Origin: Martelella mediterranea
GTDB taxonomy: Bacteria; Pseudomonadota; Alphaproteobacteria; Rhizobiales; Rhizobiaceae
Reading direction: 5' to 3'
Length of the DNA stretch: 64,000 nucleotides
NCBI RefSeq assembly: GCF_021021415.1
Contig: NZ_JAINWJ010000019.1
Span: 57,450-121,449 of the forward strand
In this document: one piece after another, positions 16,016-23,892 of the stretch
Numbering within the stretch: position 1 is the stretch's first letter
Layout: each line of letters opens with the position of its first letter
Notes under the pieces: generated by a model
Seen by the model: only the letters and a program-made list of their open reading frames with translations
Told to the model about the DNA's origin: nothing
Database searches by the model: none
Program-made: the position numbers and the translations under genes

Positions 16016-17269
16016 TCAGCGCGATGCGTCGATAATCGACTGCATCTCGCTCTGGCCCTCGTCGATCGCTTTCTGCACCGCCTCGTCGCTCTTGGCGAAG
16101 AACGCCTTGTTGAGCATCGTGGTCCAGGGGCTCTGGGTCGAATTGATGATGTCGTTGAACACCGTGGAATACGGGGTCTTGCCCTTGGCCATCGCTTTCG
16201 CCGCCGTCAGGTAGCGCGCATCGAGCCCCTCGAGCGCCTGTTCGGCAATATCGTCACGCACGGGCAGAGAACCGTTCTGGGCGAGGATCTTCTGTCCTTC
16301 CAGGGAATAGGCGAATTCAAGGAAGGATTCGACGGCCGCGAGCTTCGCGTCGCTGGTCTTGGCGGAGACCACGAAATTGTCGCCGCCCGCGAATGACGAC
16401 CAGCCTCCGTCCTTCCCCGGCAGGTAGGTCACGCCGTAGTCGAGATCCGGATACTGGCTGTTGAGCGCGCCGATCGCGAACGAACCCGAGGGCGTGATGC
16501 CGATATTGCCGCCGGCAAATGCGGCGAAGAAGTTCATGCCGCCGTCGGTCTGCGAACCGGCCGGCACCAGGCCATCCATGACCATGCCGCGATAGAATTC
16601 GATCGCTTCTTTCACCTCGGGCGAATTAAGCGTCGCCTTGGTGCCGTCATCCTGCAGGATGTCGCCGCCCGATGCCCAGATCAGCGGGGTGAAGGTGAAG
16701 ATGTTGCAGCCGCCGCAATTACCCGAGAAGTAATAGCCATAGGTGTCATCGCCAAGCGCGTTGACCGCCTTGGCGTCGGTCAGGATATCTGCCCAGTTTT
16801 GCGGTCCCTTTTCAGGATCGAGGCCGGCTTCCTTGAACAGGTTCTTGTTCCAGATCAGCACCGAGGCATCTGCCGAGAATGGCAGGCCATAGATCTTGTC
16901 GTCATAGGTGCCGACGCTCAGATGAGCCTTCGACAGGCTGTCGTAGAATGGCAGCGATTTGGCGAACGCGGTCATGTCCTTCAACTGCCCGGCCTCGGCG
17001 AAGGCTGGCGTGTAGATCAGGTCGAGCGACAGCGCGTCCGGCTGCGAGCCGCCGGCCGACGCGACCGCATATTTCTGCACCAGTTCGGCCGTAGGCACGA
17101 TCTGGAGTTCGGCCTGATCGCCCCCCTTGGCATTGAAGGCCTCGACAAGCTTCGGCATGAAAACCGAACTGTCGGCGCGCGTCCAGAGCGAAAATGTCTC
17201 CGCCCGGGCAAGGCCCGGCAGGGTGATGGCAGCGATGGCTATGCCGCCGAGTAAAACCTTGAGTCTCAT
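16016..17269 (-). CDS. Extracellular solute-binding protein, family 1 (arabinofuranoside importer)
   Basis: A 417-residue periplasmic binding protein. The start MRLKVLLGGIAIAAITLPGL is a clear signal peptide, cleaved near ARAETFS. It is selected because GGGAGG lies 9 bases upstream; a longer frame exists but has no signal features. Motifs such as IYGLPFSADASVLIWNKNLF and the AGGDNFVVSAKTSD stretch are typical of family 1 sugar-binding proteins. The gene follows lacI-type gene 17398-18444 on the same strand, with an operator-like palindrome at 17318-17329 in between. The ligand is inferred to be an arabinofuranosyl oligosaccharide from the GH127 neighbour. Confidence 0.92.
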   Translation of the reverse strand: MRLKVLLGGIAIAAITLPGLARAETFSLWTRADSSVFMPKLVEAFNAKGGDQAELQIVPTAELVQKYAVASAGGSQPDALSLDLIYTPAFAEAGQLKDMTAFAKSLPFYDSLSKAHLSVGTYDDKIYGLPFSADASVLIWNKNLFKEAGLDPEKGPQNWADILTDAKAVNALGDDTYGYYFSGNCGGCNIFTFTPLIWASGGDILQDDGTKATLNSPEVKEAIEFYRGMVMDGLVPAGSQTDGGMNFFAAFAGGNIGITPSGSFAIGALNSQYPDLDYGVTYLPGKDGGWSSFAGGDNFVVSAKTSDAKLAAVESFLEFAYSLEGQKILAQNGSLPVRDDIAEQALEGLDARYLTAAKAMAKGKTPYSTVFNDIINSTQSPWTTMLNKAFFAKSDEAVQKAIDEGQSEMQSIIDASR

Positions 17270-17317
17270 TCCAATTACCTCCCATTTGATCCCACGCAGC
17301 AGCCCGAATTGAGCTGA

Positions 17318-17329
17318 GCTAACGTTTGC
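17318..17329. promoter_or_regulatory. LacI-type operator upstream of the binding-protein gene
   Basis: GCTAA-CG-TTTGC is a near-perfect LacI-family dyad with a central CG, 49 bp upstream of the binding-protein ATG. It continues as CGTTTGCGCAAT, a 12-base string found again at 18509-18520 upstream of the lacI-type gene. Confidence 0.6.
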
Positions 17330-17397
17330 GCAATATGCGCGTTCCTCCCCTTCAATCCGGTAGCTCGCACTGATGGGGCGGTTTCCCGGCGCAAGGC

Positions 17398-18444
17398 TCA
17401 GTCGATCTTGGCGCCGCAAGATTGTCTGACGACAAGAGTGCAGGGCGTCTCGCGAATGCCAGGCTCCACCGGCTTGCCGTCGATCATGTCCAGAAGTGCG
17501 AGCCCTGCGCTTCTCCCAAGGTCTGGAAGGCCCATGTCGACCGTTGTCAAAGGCGGACGCGTAGCCTTCGCAAAAACCTCCCAGTTATCGAAACCGACAA
17601 TCGCAATATCGTCCGGCACACCTACACCCATCTGTGCGAAAGCGTCGATGACGCCGCGCGCGATCTGGTCATTGCCGCAGAAGATCGCATCCGGTCGCTC
17701 GTCGGCCTCGATAAGCGCATGGGCCATGTCGTAGCCATGGGCCTCCGTCCAAGCGGAGAAAATCGCATCGCCAAAGGGCTCGAGCCCCGCTCCAGCAAGG
17801 GCCGAACGCCATCCCATTTCGCGCAGGTTTGCGGCTTTGAAAGCCCTTGGGCCGGTAATATGCGCGATCTTTCGCCGTCCAAGCCCGATCAGATGGTCGA
17901 CGGCATTCTTCGCCGCGTTGATGTCATCGGGTACGAAACTGACCGCCCCCTCGGGCGCGGAAGCATAGACGTAAACCACTGGCATGCCGAGCGGCGGCAG
18001 GTCGATCGGAAGACCGCGATCGATACGTTTTCCGGTAATGACAAGACCATCGACGCGCTTTTCCTCCATGGCGCCGAGATTAAGCTTCAAGCTCTCCGGC
18101 TCATATTCCCCCGCACTCAGGAAAACCGAGACGCCGCGGTCGGCCATCGCTGCCGAAAGCCCGGCGGCAACAGGCAGCGTAAAGCGGCCGTAAGTGTCAT
18201 TGGTCAGAAGACCAAGCGTAAACGAGCGCTGTTGGACAAGCCCACGCGCAATCGAATTTGGCCGGTAGTCAAGCGCGGCAGCGGCAGCGCGCACACGCTC
18301 ACGTGTCTCGTCAGACATGCGCCCCGTGCCGTTCAGAGCCCGCGAGGCGGTGGTCGCACTGACATCTGCTTTCGCCGCGACATCGCGGATCGTGCTGCGC
18401 TGATACGCGCCCGTCGATTGCAGCTTGGAGACACTTTCCGTCAA
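17398..18444 (-). CDS. LacI family transcriptional regulator
   Basis: A 348-residue LacI/GalR protein. The headpiece is TIRDVAAKADVSATTASRAL, followed by NGTGRMSDETRERVRAAA and the hinge YRPNSIARGL. A periplasmic-binding-protein-like sugar domain fills residues about 75-340. The ATG at 18444 places the headpiece at the usual distance. Palindromic half-sites with central CG upstream of this gene (18481-18517) and upstream of the binding-protein gene suggest it represses itself and the arabinofuranoside operon, with the sugar as inducer. Confidence 0.93.
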   Translation of the reverse strand: MTESVSKLQSTGAYQRSTIRDVAAKADVSATTASRALNGTGRMSDETRERVRAAAAALDYRPNSIARGLVQQRSFTLGLLTNDTYGRFTLPVAAGLSAAMADRGVSVFLSAGEYEPESLKLNLGAMEEKRVDGLVITGKRIDRGLPIDLPPLGMPVVYVYASAPEGAVSFVPDDINAAKNAVDHLIGLGRRKIAHITGPRAFKAANLREMGWRSALAGAGLEPFGDAIFSAWTEAHGYDMAHALIEADERPDAIFCGNDQIARGVIDAFAQMGVGVPDDIAIVGFDNWEVFAKATRPPLTTVDMGLPDLGRSAGLALLDMIDGKPVEPGIRETPCTLVVRQSCGAKID

Positions 18445-18480
18445 ATTTATCCTCCCGACGCAAACGGGCGAACTCCATTG

Positions 18481-18517
18481 AGCAATCGTTTGCTCTTCAA
18501 TGGTTTATCGTTTGCGC
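18481..18517. promoter_or_regulatory. LacI-type operator pair upstream of the lacI-type gene
   Basis: AGCAATCGTTTGCT (18481-18494) is a 14-bp dyad with one mismatched pair around a central CG. A second site, GTTTATCGTTTGCGC (18503-18517), shares the CGTTTGCGCAAT string with 17323-17334. Spacing of the central CGs is about 22 bp, two helical turns. Confidence 0.6.
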
Positions 18518-18635
18518 AATCAGATTTTCACAGCATGGGGGTGCTGTCAAGCGCGGTTTCCTTCCCAGCTGAACCAGGCTTAGGACTGTAATACAGCATA
18601 GGCGTTTGACGCCGATTGGCGCGATGAGTCTTTGA

Positions 18636-18992
18636 AAGATTTTAGGCAGCCCGCTACGCAGCGCGGTCCTTTCCTGGCCGAGCCTGCTTCTGGTGGTGGC
18701 AGTGGCGCGGTTCATCGCCAACTCGCTTGCGTCGCCCTATTTCCTGTCGCCCTGGTCCTTGTCGGATGCCACCTTCAATTTCACGGAAAAGGCGATCATC
18801 GCGCTTGCCTCCACCGCAATGGGCTTTGCCCTGCAATTCGGGATCGGCACGCCGGGACTTGTTGCCATCGCTCTTGCAACGGGGGCAGCCGGTCTGGCGT
18901 CGCGTGCCAGGTATGCGCCGACCACACAGGACGGCATCGCACCAAAAGGTGCTCTGCCCCCTGTAAGTAGCGTTTCTCAACTCAAGGCGTGA
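18636..18992 (+). pseudogene. rhaP: Remnant of rhamnose-type ABC permease rhaP
   Basis: The open frame reads VVAVARFIANSLASPYFLSP, then WSLSDATFNFTEKAIIALAS, TAMGFALQFGIGTPGLVAIA, then unrelated residues and a stop at 18992. The first part matches the N-terminus of RhaP-like CUT2 permeases. The segment carrying the GEIDLSVA permease motif, which normally lies between two similar AIIALA stretches, is missing, as though deleted between them. The C-terminal two thirds are also gone. No start codon or ribosome site is evident. It is a relic of a rhamnose importer left beside the galactose-type module. Confidence 0.65.
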
Positions 18993-19879
18993 ATGCGCAG
19001 TGAGGATAGGAGCGTCTGTTTCGACGTCTTCAGGTGGTCGCGGGCCGCTGCCAGGGCAGCCTGTTCCTCGCGCGCTTTCAGCGCGTCGATGATCCGCAGA
19101 TGCTCGCCGATCGCGGCGAGGTTGCGGTCGCGCTCGTCCTTCTTGTCCCACTGATAGTGGTAGTGGAAGACGAGCGTGATCACCTTCTGGAACTCGGTGA
19201 CGAAACGGTTCTTCACGACGCTGCCGATGGCGGTGTGGAAGCGTTCATCAAGCAGCGAGAAATCGTGATAGCGCTGATCGATATCCTCGGCGAGCCGGAT
19301 GTGGTCGTTTCTCAGATCCTCGAGGTGTTTCCATATGCCATGGGACGGCGGCAGGGCGACGAGATGCGAGACGGCGTTGAGTTCGAGTATGGTGCGGAAA
19401 TCGGAAAGCTCGATCGCGAAATCACGGGTGAAGCCGACCAGTTCCCATCCGCCCCTGGGCCGCCGGCGCACCAGCCCGAAACGGCTCAGCGAGGCGAGAA
19501 ACTCCTGCAGCCCATAGGCCTGCACGCCGAACTTGCGCGACAGTTCCGTCACGTTCAACGCCGTGCCGGGCGGCACGTCGAAGCGCAGGACCCAGTCGAG
19601 AAACTGGCGCTCCAGTTCATCCTCGGAGGGCTGGGTGGAGTGGACCGCGAGCCTGTCTGCCTCCTCGGGAAGCCTGAGCAGGGTTTTCGAGCGGCCTTCC
19701 CAACTGATGAGGCCTTCCGCATTGAGTCGCTCGAGGGCGGAGCGCACGACAGTGCGGCTGACATCGAGCTGTTGCGCCAGCGCCAGCTCGGCCGGCAACT
19801 GATCGCCCGCCTGCCTGCCGGCGCAATAATCCAGAAGCTGGTTATAGGCTTCCCGGAAACGCTCGTCAGTTCTTGCCAT
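18977..19879 (-). CDS. GntR/FCD regulator with two tandem winged-helix domains
   Basis: A 300-residue regulator. Residues 8-70 form a GntR winged helix (QLPAELALAQQLDVSRTVVR). Residues about 86-150 form a second winged-helix-like segment (LNVTELSRKFGVQAYGLQEF, then SRFGLVRRRPRGGWELVGF). Residues about 155-300 form an FCD ligand-binding domain with helices containing LDERFHTAIGSV and the IGEHLRIIDAL metal-site histidine. ATG 19879 is chosen because GGAGAAACAGGC precedes it. It diverges from the CUT2 importer at 20010, and related A/T-rich dyads lie upstream of that operon (19922-19945) and of the uxaB-like operon (27314-27337). It probably controls both. Confidence 0.88.
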   Translation of the reverse strand: MARTDERFREAYNQLLDYCAGRQAGDQLPAELALAQQLDVSRTVVRSALERLNAEGLISWEGRSKTLLRLPEEADRLAVHSTQPSEDELERQFLDWVLRFDVPPGTALNVTELSRKFGVQAYGLQEFLASLSRFGLVRRRPRGGWELVGFTRDFAIELSDFRTILELNAVSHLVALPPSHGIWKHLEDLRNDHIRLAEDIDQRYHDFSLLDERFHTAIGSVVKNRFVTEFQKVITLVFHYHYQWDKKDERDRNLAAIGEHLRIIDALKAREEQAALAAARDHLKTSKQTLLSSLRIHALS

Positions 19880-19921
19880 GCCTGTTTCTCCGCGTTTTTC
19901 CACTCTAGCACGCGGTTTGTT

Positions 19922-19945
19922 TTGTCGACAATGATAAAAAACAAT
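19922..19945. promoter_or_regulatory. Candidate GntR operator, site 1
   Basis: TTGT...ACAAT half-sites flank an A-rich core containing ATGATAAAAA. Aligned with 27314-27337, 17 of 24 positions match, including TTGT, ATGAT and AACAAT. The left end also contains the perfect palindrome TTGTCGACAA. It lies in the divergent promoter of the GntR gene and the importer operon. Confidence 0.5.
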
Positions 19946-19973
19946 TGACAGCCGCGTTTCCATGGATAGTTTT
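19945..19973 (+). promoter_or_regulatory. Predicted sigma-70-type promoter of the importer operon
   Basis: TTGACA at 19945-19950 is a consensus -35 hexamer. A weak -10 (TAGTTT, from 19967) follows after 16 bases. The -35 overlaps the end of the proposed GntR operator, as expected for repression. Confidence 0.4.
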
Positions 19974-20009
19974 GTACTTAATTATATTGCACCGAATTCG
20001 GAGGAGCCT

Positions 20010-21035
20010 ATGTCGGTGGCAGCGGAGGAGCCGCATCCCCTGGGAAGAATCGGCAGGATCAGCGCGGGTACGTTTCACCAGCTATCCGCCCTGATGACGC
20101 TGGCGATGCTGATCGCGATTTTCGCTTTCGGCAATGCGGCCTTCCTGTCGGTCAATAACGGCTTGACGGTGCTGTTGCAGACCTCGGTGATCGGGCTGAT
20201 CGGTATCGGTATGACGATGGTCATCATCACCGGCGGCATCGATCTTTCGGTCGGTTCCGTCCTGGCGCTTTCGGGCACGGCCGCGGGGCTGATGGTGAAG
20301 GCCGGCCTGCCGGTGCCGGTGGCCATGTCGGCGGCAGTGTTGGTGGGCGCATTATGCGGGTTTGTGAATGGCATCGTCATCACCAAGATGCGCATCACGC
20401 CCTTCGTCGCCACGCTCGGCATGATGATGATCGCCCGCGGCACGGCCCTGCAACTGACGGGTGCCGCACCGATTTCCCAGCTTGGCGAGGCGTTTGGCGT
20501 TCTCGGCAATGGCGCATTGTTTCGCCACGTCGAAAAGCTGCCGAACGGCCTCTCCAGGGTGGTGTTTCCGGGCATTCCCTATCCGGCCATCCTGCTGCTG
20601 ATCGTCGCCATCTGCGGGGCCTATCTCTTGCGCCGGCGCGCGCTTGGCCGCCATATCTACGCCACCGGCTCCAACGAGGAGGCGGCGCGGCTGTCAGGCG
20701 TCAATGTCGATGCGACCAAGATCGCCGCCTATGTCCTGTCCGGCGCGCTTGCGGGCGTTGCCGGAAACGTCCTGATGTCGCGCCTCGTGACCGCCCAGCC
20801 CAATGAAGGCGTGATGTACGAGCTCGACGCCATCGCCGCCGCGGTGATCGGCGGCGCCTCGCTGATGGGCGGCGTCGGCGGCATTTCGGGCACCATGATC
20901 GGCGCCTTCATCATCGGCGTGCTGCGCAACGGGCTCAACATGTCCGGCGTATCGGCCTTCATCCAGCAGATCATCATCGGTTTTGTCGTCATCCTGGCCG
21001 TCTTCATCGACCAGTTGCGCAGCAACCGCCGATAA
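20010..21035 (+). CDS. ABC sugar transporter permease (RbsC-like, CUT2)
   Basis: A 341-residue CUT2 permease with about eight to ten membrane segments. The family motif is MTMVIITGGIDLSVGSVLAL near residues 68-90, and GAFIIGVLRNGLNMSGVSAF is the conserved C-terminal region. ATG 20010 follows GGAGGAGCCT, a strong ribosome site, and is preferred over an upstream ATG at 19962. As the only permease in this operon it should form a homodimer with the single-domain ATPase at 22091. It is predicted to import the monosaccharide processed by the downstream oxidative pathway. Confidence 0.92.
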   Translation: MSVAAEEPHPLGRIGRISAGTFHQLSALMTLAMLIAIFAFGNAAFLSVNNGLTVLLQTSVIGLIGIGMTMVIITGGIDLSVGSVLALSGTAAGLMVKAGLPVPVAMSAAVLVGALCGFVNGIVITKMRITPFVATLGMMMIARGTALQLTGAAPISQLGEAFGVLGNGALFRHVEKLPNGLSRVVFPGIPYPAILLLIVAICGAYLLRRRALGRHIYATGSNEEAARLSGVNVDATKIAAYVLSGALAGVAGNVLMSRLVTAQPNEGVMYELDAIAAAVIGGASLMGGVGGISGTMIGAFIIGVLRNGLNMSGVSAFIQQIIIGFVVILAVFIDQLRSNRR

Positions 21036-21071
21036 ACCAGTCAATCCATGTCTTTAAAGGGAGGAGAAACC

Positions 21072-22016
21072 ATGAAGACGATTTTGAAAGCAGTGCTTGC
21101 AGCCAGTGCCATCGCCGCCGTACCGTTTGCCACGGCGAGCGCGGCGGAAATCGCGGTCATCGTCAAGACGACCAATTCCAACTTCTGGCAGAACGTCAAC
21201 AAGGGCGCTTCGGCGGCCGTTGACGGCCAGTCGGACATCACCATGACCTTCGACGGTCCGGCTTCGGAGTCCGATATCGCGGCGGAAGTGAACATGGTCG
21301 ACAACGCCGTCAACAAGGGCGTTGCCGGTATCGTGCTGGCCCCGTCCGACCCGGATGCGCTGGTGCCCGCCGTCAAGCGGGCCAATGAATCCGGAATCCC
21401 GGTCGCGATCATCGACTCGGCGCTTTCGGACGCCGGCAAGGGCACCTACCAGACCTTCCTGTCGACCGACAATTGCGCGGCCGGCGAGCTTGCTGCTGAC
21501 CGGATGATCGAACTGACGGGCGGCGAAGGCAAGGTCGCCGTGATGTCCTATGTGGCGGGCGTCGGCTCGGAGATCGGTCGCGTCGGCTGCTTCGTCGACA
21601 AGATCAAGGCCGATTCCAAGATCGAGATCGTCGGTCCCTATTACTCGCAGTCGCAGATGGCGACCGCGCTGAACCAGACCACCGACGTTCTGGCCGCCAA
21701 TCCGGACCTGAAGGGCATTTTCGGCGCCAATGAGCCGACTGCCGTCGGCATGGGCCGGGCCATCAAGCAGGCCGGCAAGGCCGGACAGGTCGCCGCCATC
21801 GGCTTTGACGGCAACAAGGACCTGCAGGACTTCGTCAAGGACGGCACGCTCAACGCCATTCTGGTGCAGGGCTCGTTCCAGATGGGCGAAAAGGGCGTCC
21901 AGGCGATCATGGAGCTGATCGACGGCAAGTCCGTCGAGCCCCAGATCGATACCGGCGTCGTGCTCGTCACCAAGGACAATATCGACTCCGACGAAGCCCA
22001 GAACGTGCTTTACTAA
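21072..22016 (+). CDS. Periplasmic sugar-binding protein (RbsB-like, CUT2)
   Basis: A 314-residue periplasmic-binding fold type I protein. The signal peptide is MKTILKAVLAASAIAAVPFA, cleaved after ASA near residue 25. The mature part begins AEIAVIVKTTNSNFWQNVNK, with GIVLAPSDPDALVPAVKRAN and IDSALSDAGKGTY as ligand-cleft segments typical of the ribose/xylose-binding group. ATG 21072 follows AAGGGAGGAG. It lies between the permease and ATPase genes, and a GC-rich hairpin follows at 22029-22056. Its ligand is likely a hexose such as L-galactose or L-fucose, inferred from the downstream enzymes. Confidence 0.92.
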   Translation: MKTILKAVLAASAIAAVPFATASAAEIAVIVKTTNSNFWQNVNKGASAAVDGQSDITMTFDGPASESDIAAEVNMVDNAVNKGVAGIVLAPSDPDALVPAVKRANESGIPVAIIDSALSDAGKGTYQTFLSTDNCAAGELAADRMIELTGGEGKVAVMSYVAGVGSEIGRVGCFVDKIKADSKIEIVGPYYSQSQMATALNQTTDVLAANPDLKGIFGANEPTAVGMGRAIKQAGKAGQVAAIGFDGNKDLQDFVKDGTLNAILVQGSFQMGEKGVQAIMELIDGKSVEPQIDTGVVLVTKDNIDSDEAQNVLY

Positions 22017-22028
22017 GACTGACTAATT

Positions 22029-22056
22029 CGCGTGGGGCGCGCAGGCGTCCCGCGCG
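22029..22056 (+). terminator. Hairpin after the binding-protein gene
   Basis: CGCGTGGGGCGC (22029-22040) pairs with GCGTCCCGCGCG (22045-22056) across GCAG, a 12-bp stem with two G-U pairs in RNA. It separates the abundant binding-protein message from the ATPase gene. Confidence 0.45.
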
Positions 22057-22090
22057 ATCTACCCATGCAAGATGACGCAGGACAAGTCCC

Positions 22091-22861
22091 ATGACCCCGC
22101 TTGTTGAGATGATTGACATCGAAAAGCACTTCGGCGGTGTGAACGCCGTCAACGGCGTGTCGCTCGATCTTTTTCCCGGCGAGGTGGTCGGGGTTCTAGG
22201 GCATAACGGGGCGGGCAAATCCTGCCTGATGCGCATCCTTTCCGGCGCCATGGTTCCAAGCAGCGGGACGATCCGCGTCAAGGGAAAGGATGTGAGGCTG
22301 GAGACGCCGCATGATGCGCGCCGCCATGGCATCGAAACCATCTACCAGACGCTGGCGCTCGCCGACCATCTCGATGCGCCGGCCAATCTGTTTCTCGGGC
22401 GAGAACTGAAAACCCGCTGGGGCAATCTCGATGACCGGCGGATGATGGCGGAAGCCAAGAAGGTGCTGGCCCGGCTTAACCCGAATTTCCGCAATCTCGG
22501 CGATCCGGTGTCGCGCCTTTCGGGCGGGCAGCGACAGGTGATCGCCATCGGCCGCGCGCTTTATTTCAATGCGAAGATACTGATCATGGATGAGCCCACC
22601 GCCGCCCTCGGCCCTTCCGAATCCGCCATGGTTGCCGATCTCATCCGGCAATTGCGCGACGAGGGCATCGGCATCTTCCTCGTCAGTCACGACATGCATG
22701 ACGTGTTCGACCTCTGCGACCGCGTCATCGTGATGAACCGGGGCGAACAGGTCGGCGCGCACGGCATCGAGGAGGTCACCAAGGACGATATTCTGAGCCT
22801 GATCATCAAGGGCGAACTCCCCATGGACTGGGCACCCCGGAACCAAGGACAATTGCAATGA
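22091..22861 (+). CDS. ABC transporter ATP-binding protein, single-domain CUT2 type
   Basis: A 256-residue ATPase with Walker A GHNGAGKSC, signature RLSGGQRQVIAIGRAL and Walker B ILIMDEP followed by TAALGPSES. The Walker A ends KSC instead of the usual KST/KSS, a variant I associate with single-domain members of this family. Unlike RbsA or the apiose ATPase in this window (507 residues), it has one nucleotide-binding domain and must dimerise. The stop overlaps the next ATG by 4 bases, coupling it to the dehydrogenase gene. It energises the 20010/21072 importer. Confidence 0.9.
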   Translation: MTPLVEMIDIEKHFGGVNAVNGVSLDLFPGEVVGVLGHNGAGKSCLMRILSGAMVPSSGTIRVKGKDVRLETPHDARRHGIETIYQTLALADHLDAPANLFLGRELKTRWGNLDDRRMMAEAKKVLARLNPNFRNLGDPVSRLSGGQRQVIAIGRALYFNAKILIMDEPTAALGPSESAMVADLIRQLRDEGIGIFLVSHDMHDVFDLCDRVIVMNRGEQVGAHGIEEVTKDDILSLIIKGELPMDWAPRNQGQLQ

Positions 22862-23892
22862 AACGCCCAGAGAAAATGCATGCCGACGCCATGACCTGCG
22901 GCGTCTGCGTCGAACCCGGCCTTTTCGAACTGCGCGAGACGCCGCTGCCGACGGAAGCGCCGGAAGGCTGGGCGCTGGTGGATATCTGCGCGGTCGGCAT
23001 CTGCGGCACGGACTACCATATTTTCGAGGGCAAGCATCCCTATCTGAATTACCCGCGCGTCATCGGTCATGAACTGAGCGGCAGGCTGGTTGCCGATGCC
23101 GCCGGGCTCGCGGCCGGCGATCTGGTCGTCGTCAATCCTTATGTCTCCTGCGGGGCCTGCCACGCCTGCAAACGCGGCAAGCCGAACTGCTGCGAGAAGA
23201 TCGAGGTGCTCGGCGTCCATCGCGATGGCGGCATGAGCGCGCGGATCGCGGTGCCGGAAGGCAATCTCTATCCCGCCGAGGGGCTGAGCGAGATACAGGC
23301 GGCAATGGTGGAATTCCTGTCCATCGGCGCCCATGCCGTGGCGCGCTCGGGCATTGCGGAAGGCGACCGGGTGCTCGTTACCGGCGCAGGGCCGATCGGC
23401 ATTGGTGCTGCGCTGTTTGCCCGGCTCGCGGGCGCAGATGTGCATCTGCTCGACCTGAGCAAGGAGCGCCTGGCCATGGCGGCGGAAAAATTCGGCTTTG
23501 AACATCTGCACAATGACAGCGATCCGGCCGGCATCCTGACCGGCGACCTGGCCTCGGGCTTCGACATCGTCTTCGACGCCACCGGCTCGGCCCGCGCGAT
23601 TGAGGCCGGGTTCCCGTTGCTGGCGCATGGCTCGACCTATGTGCTCGTCTCCGTGGTCAAGGATGACATCACCTTCAATGACGCGGAGTTTCACAAGCGC
23701 GAGACCCGCATCATCGGCAGCCGCAACGCGCTGAAATCCGATTTCATGCGGGTGATGGACGCGATCCGCGGCGGCGACATCGACACCGATGCGCTCCTTT
23801 CGGTCGAACTGCCGCTGGCAGACCTGCCGGAGCGCTTCGCCGCGCTCGCCTCGGACCGCAGCGGGCTGATCAAGGCCGTGGTGCGGCCATGA
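22858..23892 (+). CDS. Zinc-dependent alcohol dehydrogenase, L-galactonate 5-dehydrogenase-like
   Basis: A 344-residue zinc MDR enzyme. Catalytic-zinc ligands Cys49 (GICGTD), His71-Glu72 (GHE) and structural-zinc cysteines 98, 101, 104 and 112 (CGACHACKRGKPNCC) are all present. The Rossmann motif is VTGAGPIGIG. It resembles LgoD (YjjN)-type enzymes that oxidise L-galactonate to D-tagaturonate. That assignment rests on context: a lactonase, a tagaturonate-reductase-like and an altronate-dehydratase-like gene surround it. Other acidic-sugar or polyol dehydrogenase activities are possible. Both ends overlap neighbours as ATGA, so it is fully embedded in the operon. Confidence 0.8.
   Translation: MKRPEKMHADAMTCGVCVEPGLFELRETPLPTEAPEGWALVDICAVGICGTDYHIFEGKHPYLNYPRVIGHELSGRLVADAAGLAAGDLVVVNPYVSCGACHACKRGKPNCCEKIEVLGVHRDGGMSARIAVPEGNLYPAEGLSEIQAAMVEFLSIGAHAVARSGIAEGDRVLVTGAGPIGIGAALFARLAGADVHLLDLSKERLAMAAEKFGFEHLHNDSDPAGILTGDLASGFDIVFDATGSARAIEAGFPLLAHGSTYVLVSVVKDDITFNDAEFHKRETRIIGSRNALKSDFMRVMDAIRGGDIDTDALLSVELPLADLPERFAALASDRSGLIKAVVRP

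Noticed and set aside
22091..22861. Walker A ending KSC taken as an inactivating change
   Set aside because: The lysine and preceding glycines are intact and the KSC form occurs in this importer subfamily, so the ATPase is probably active.
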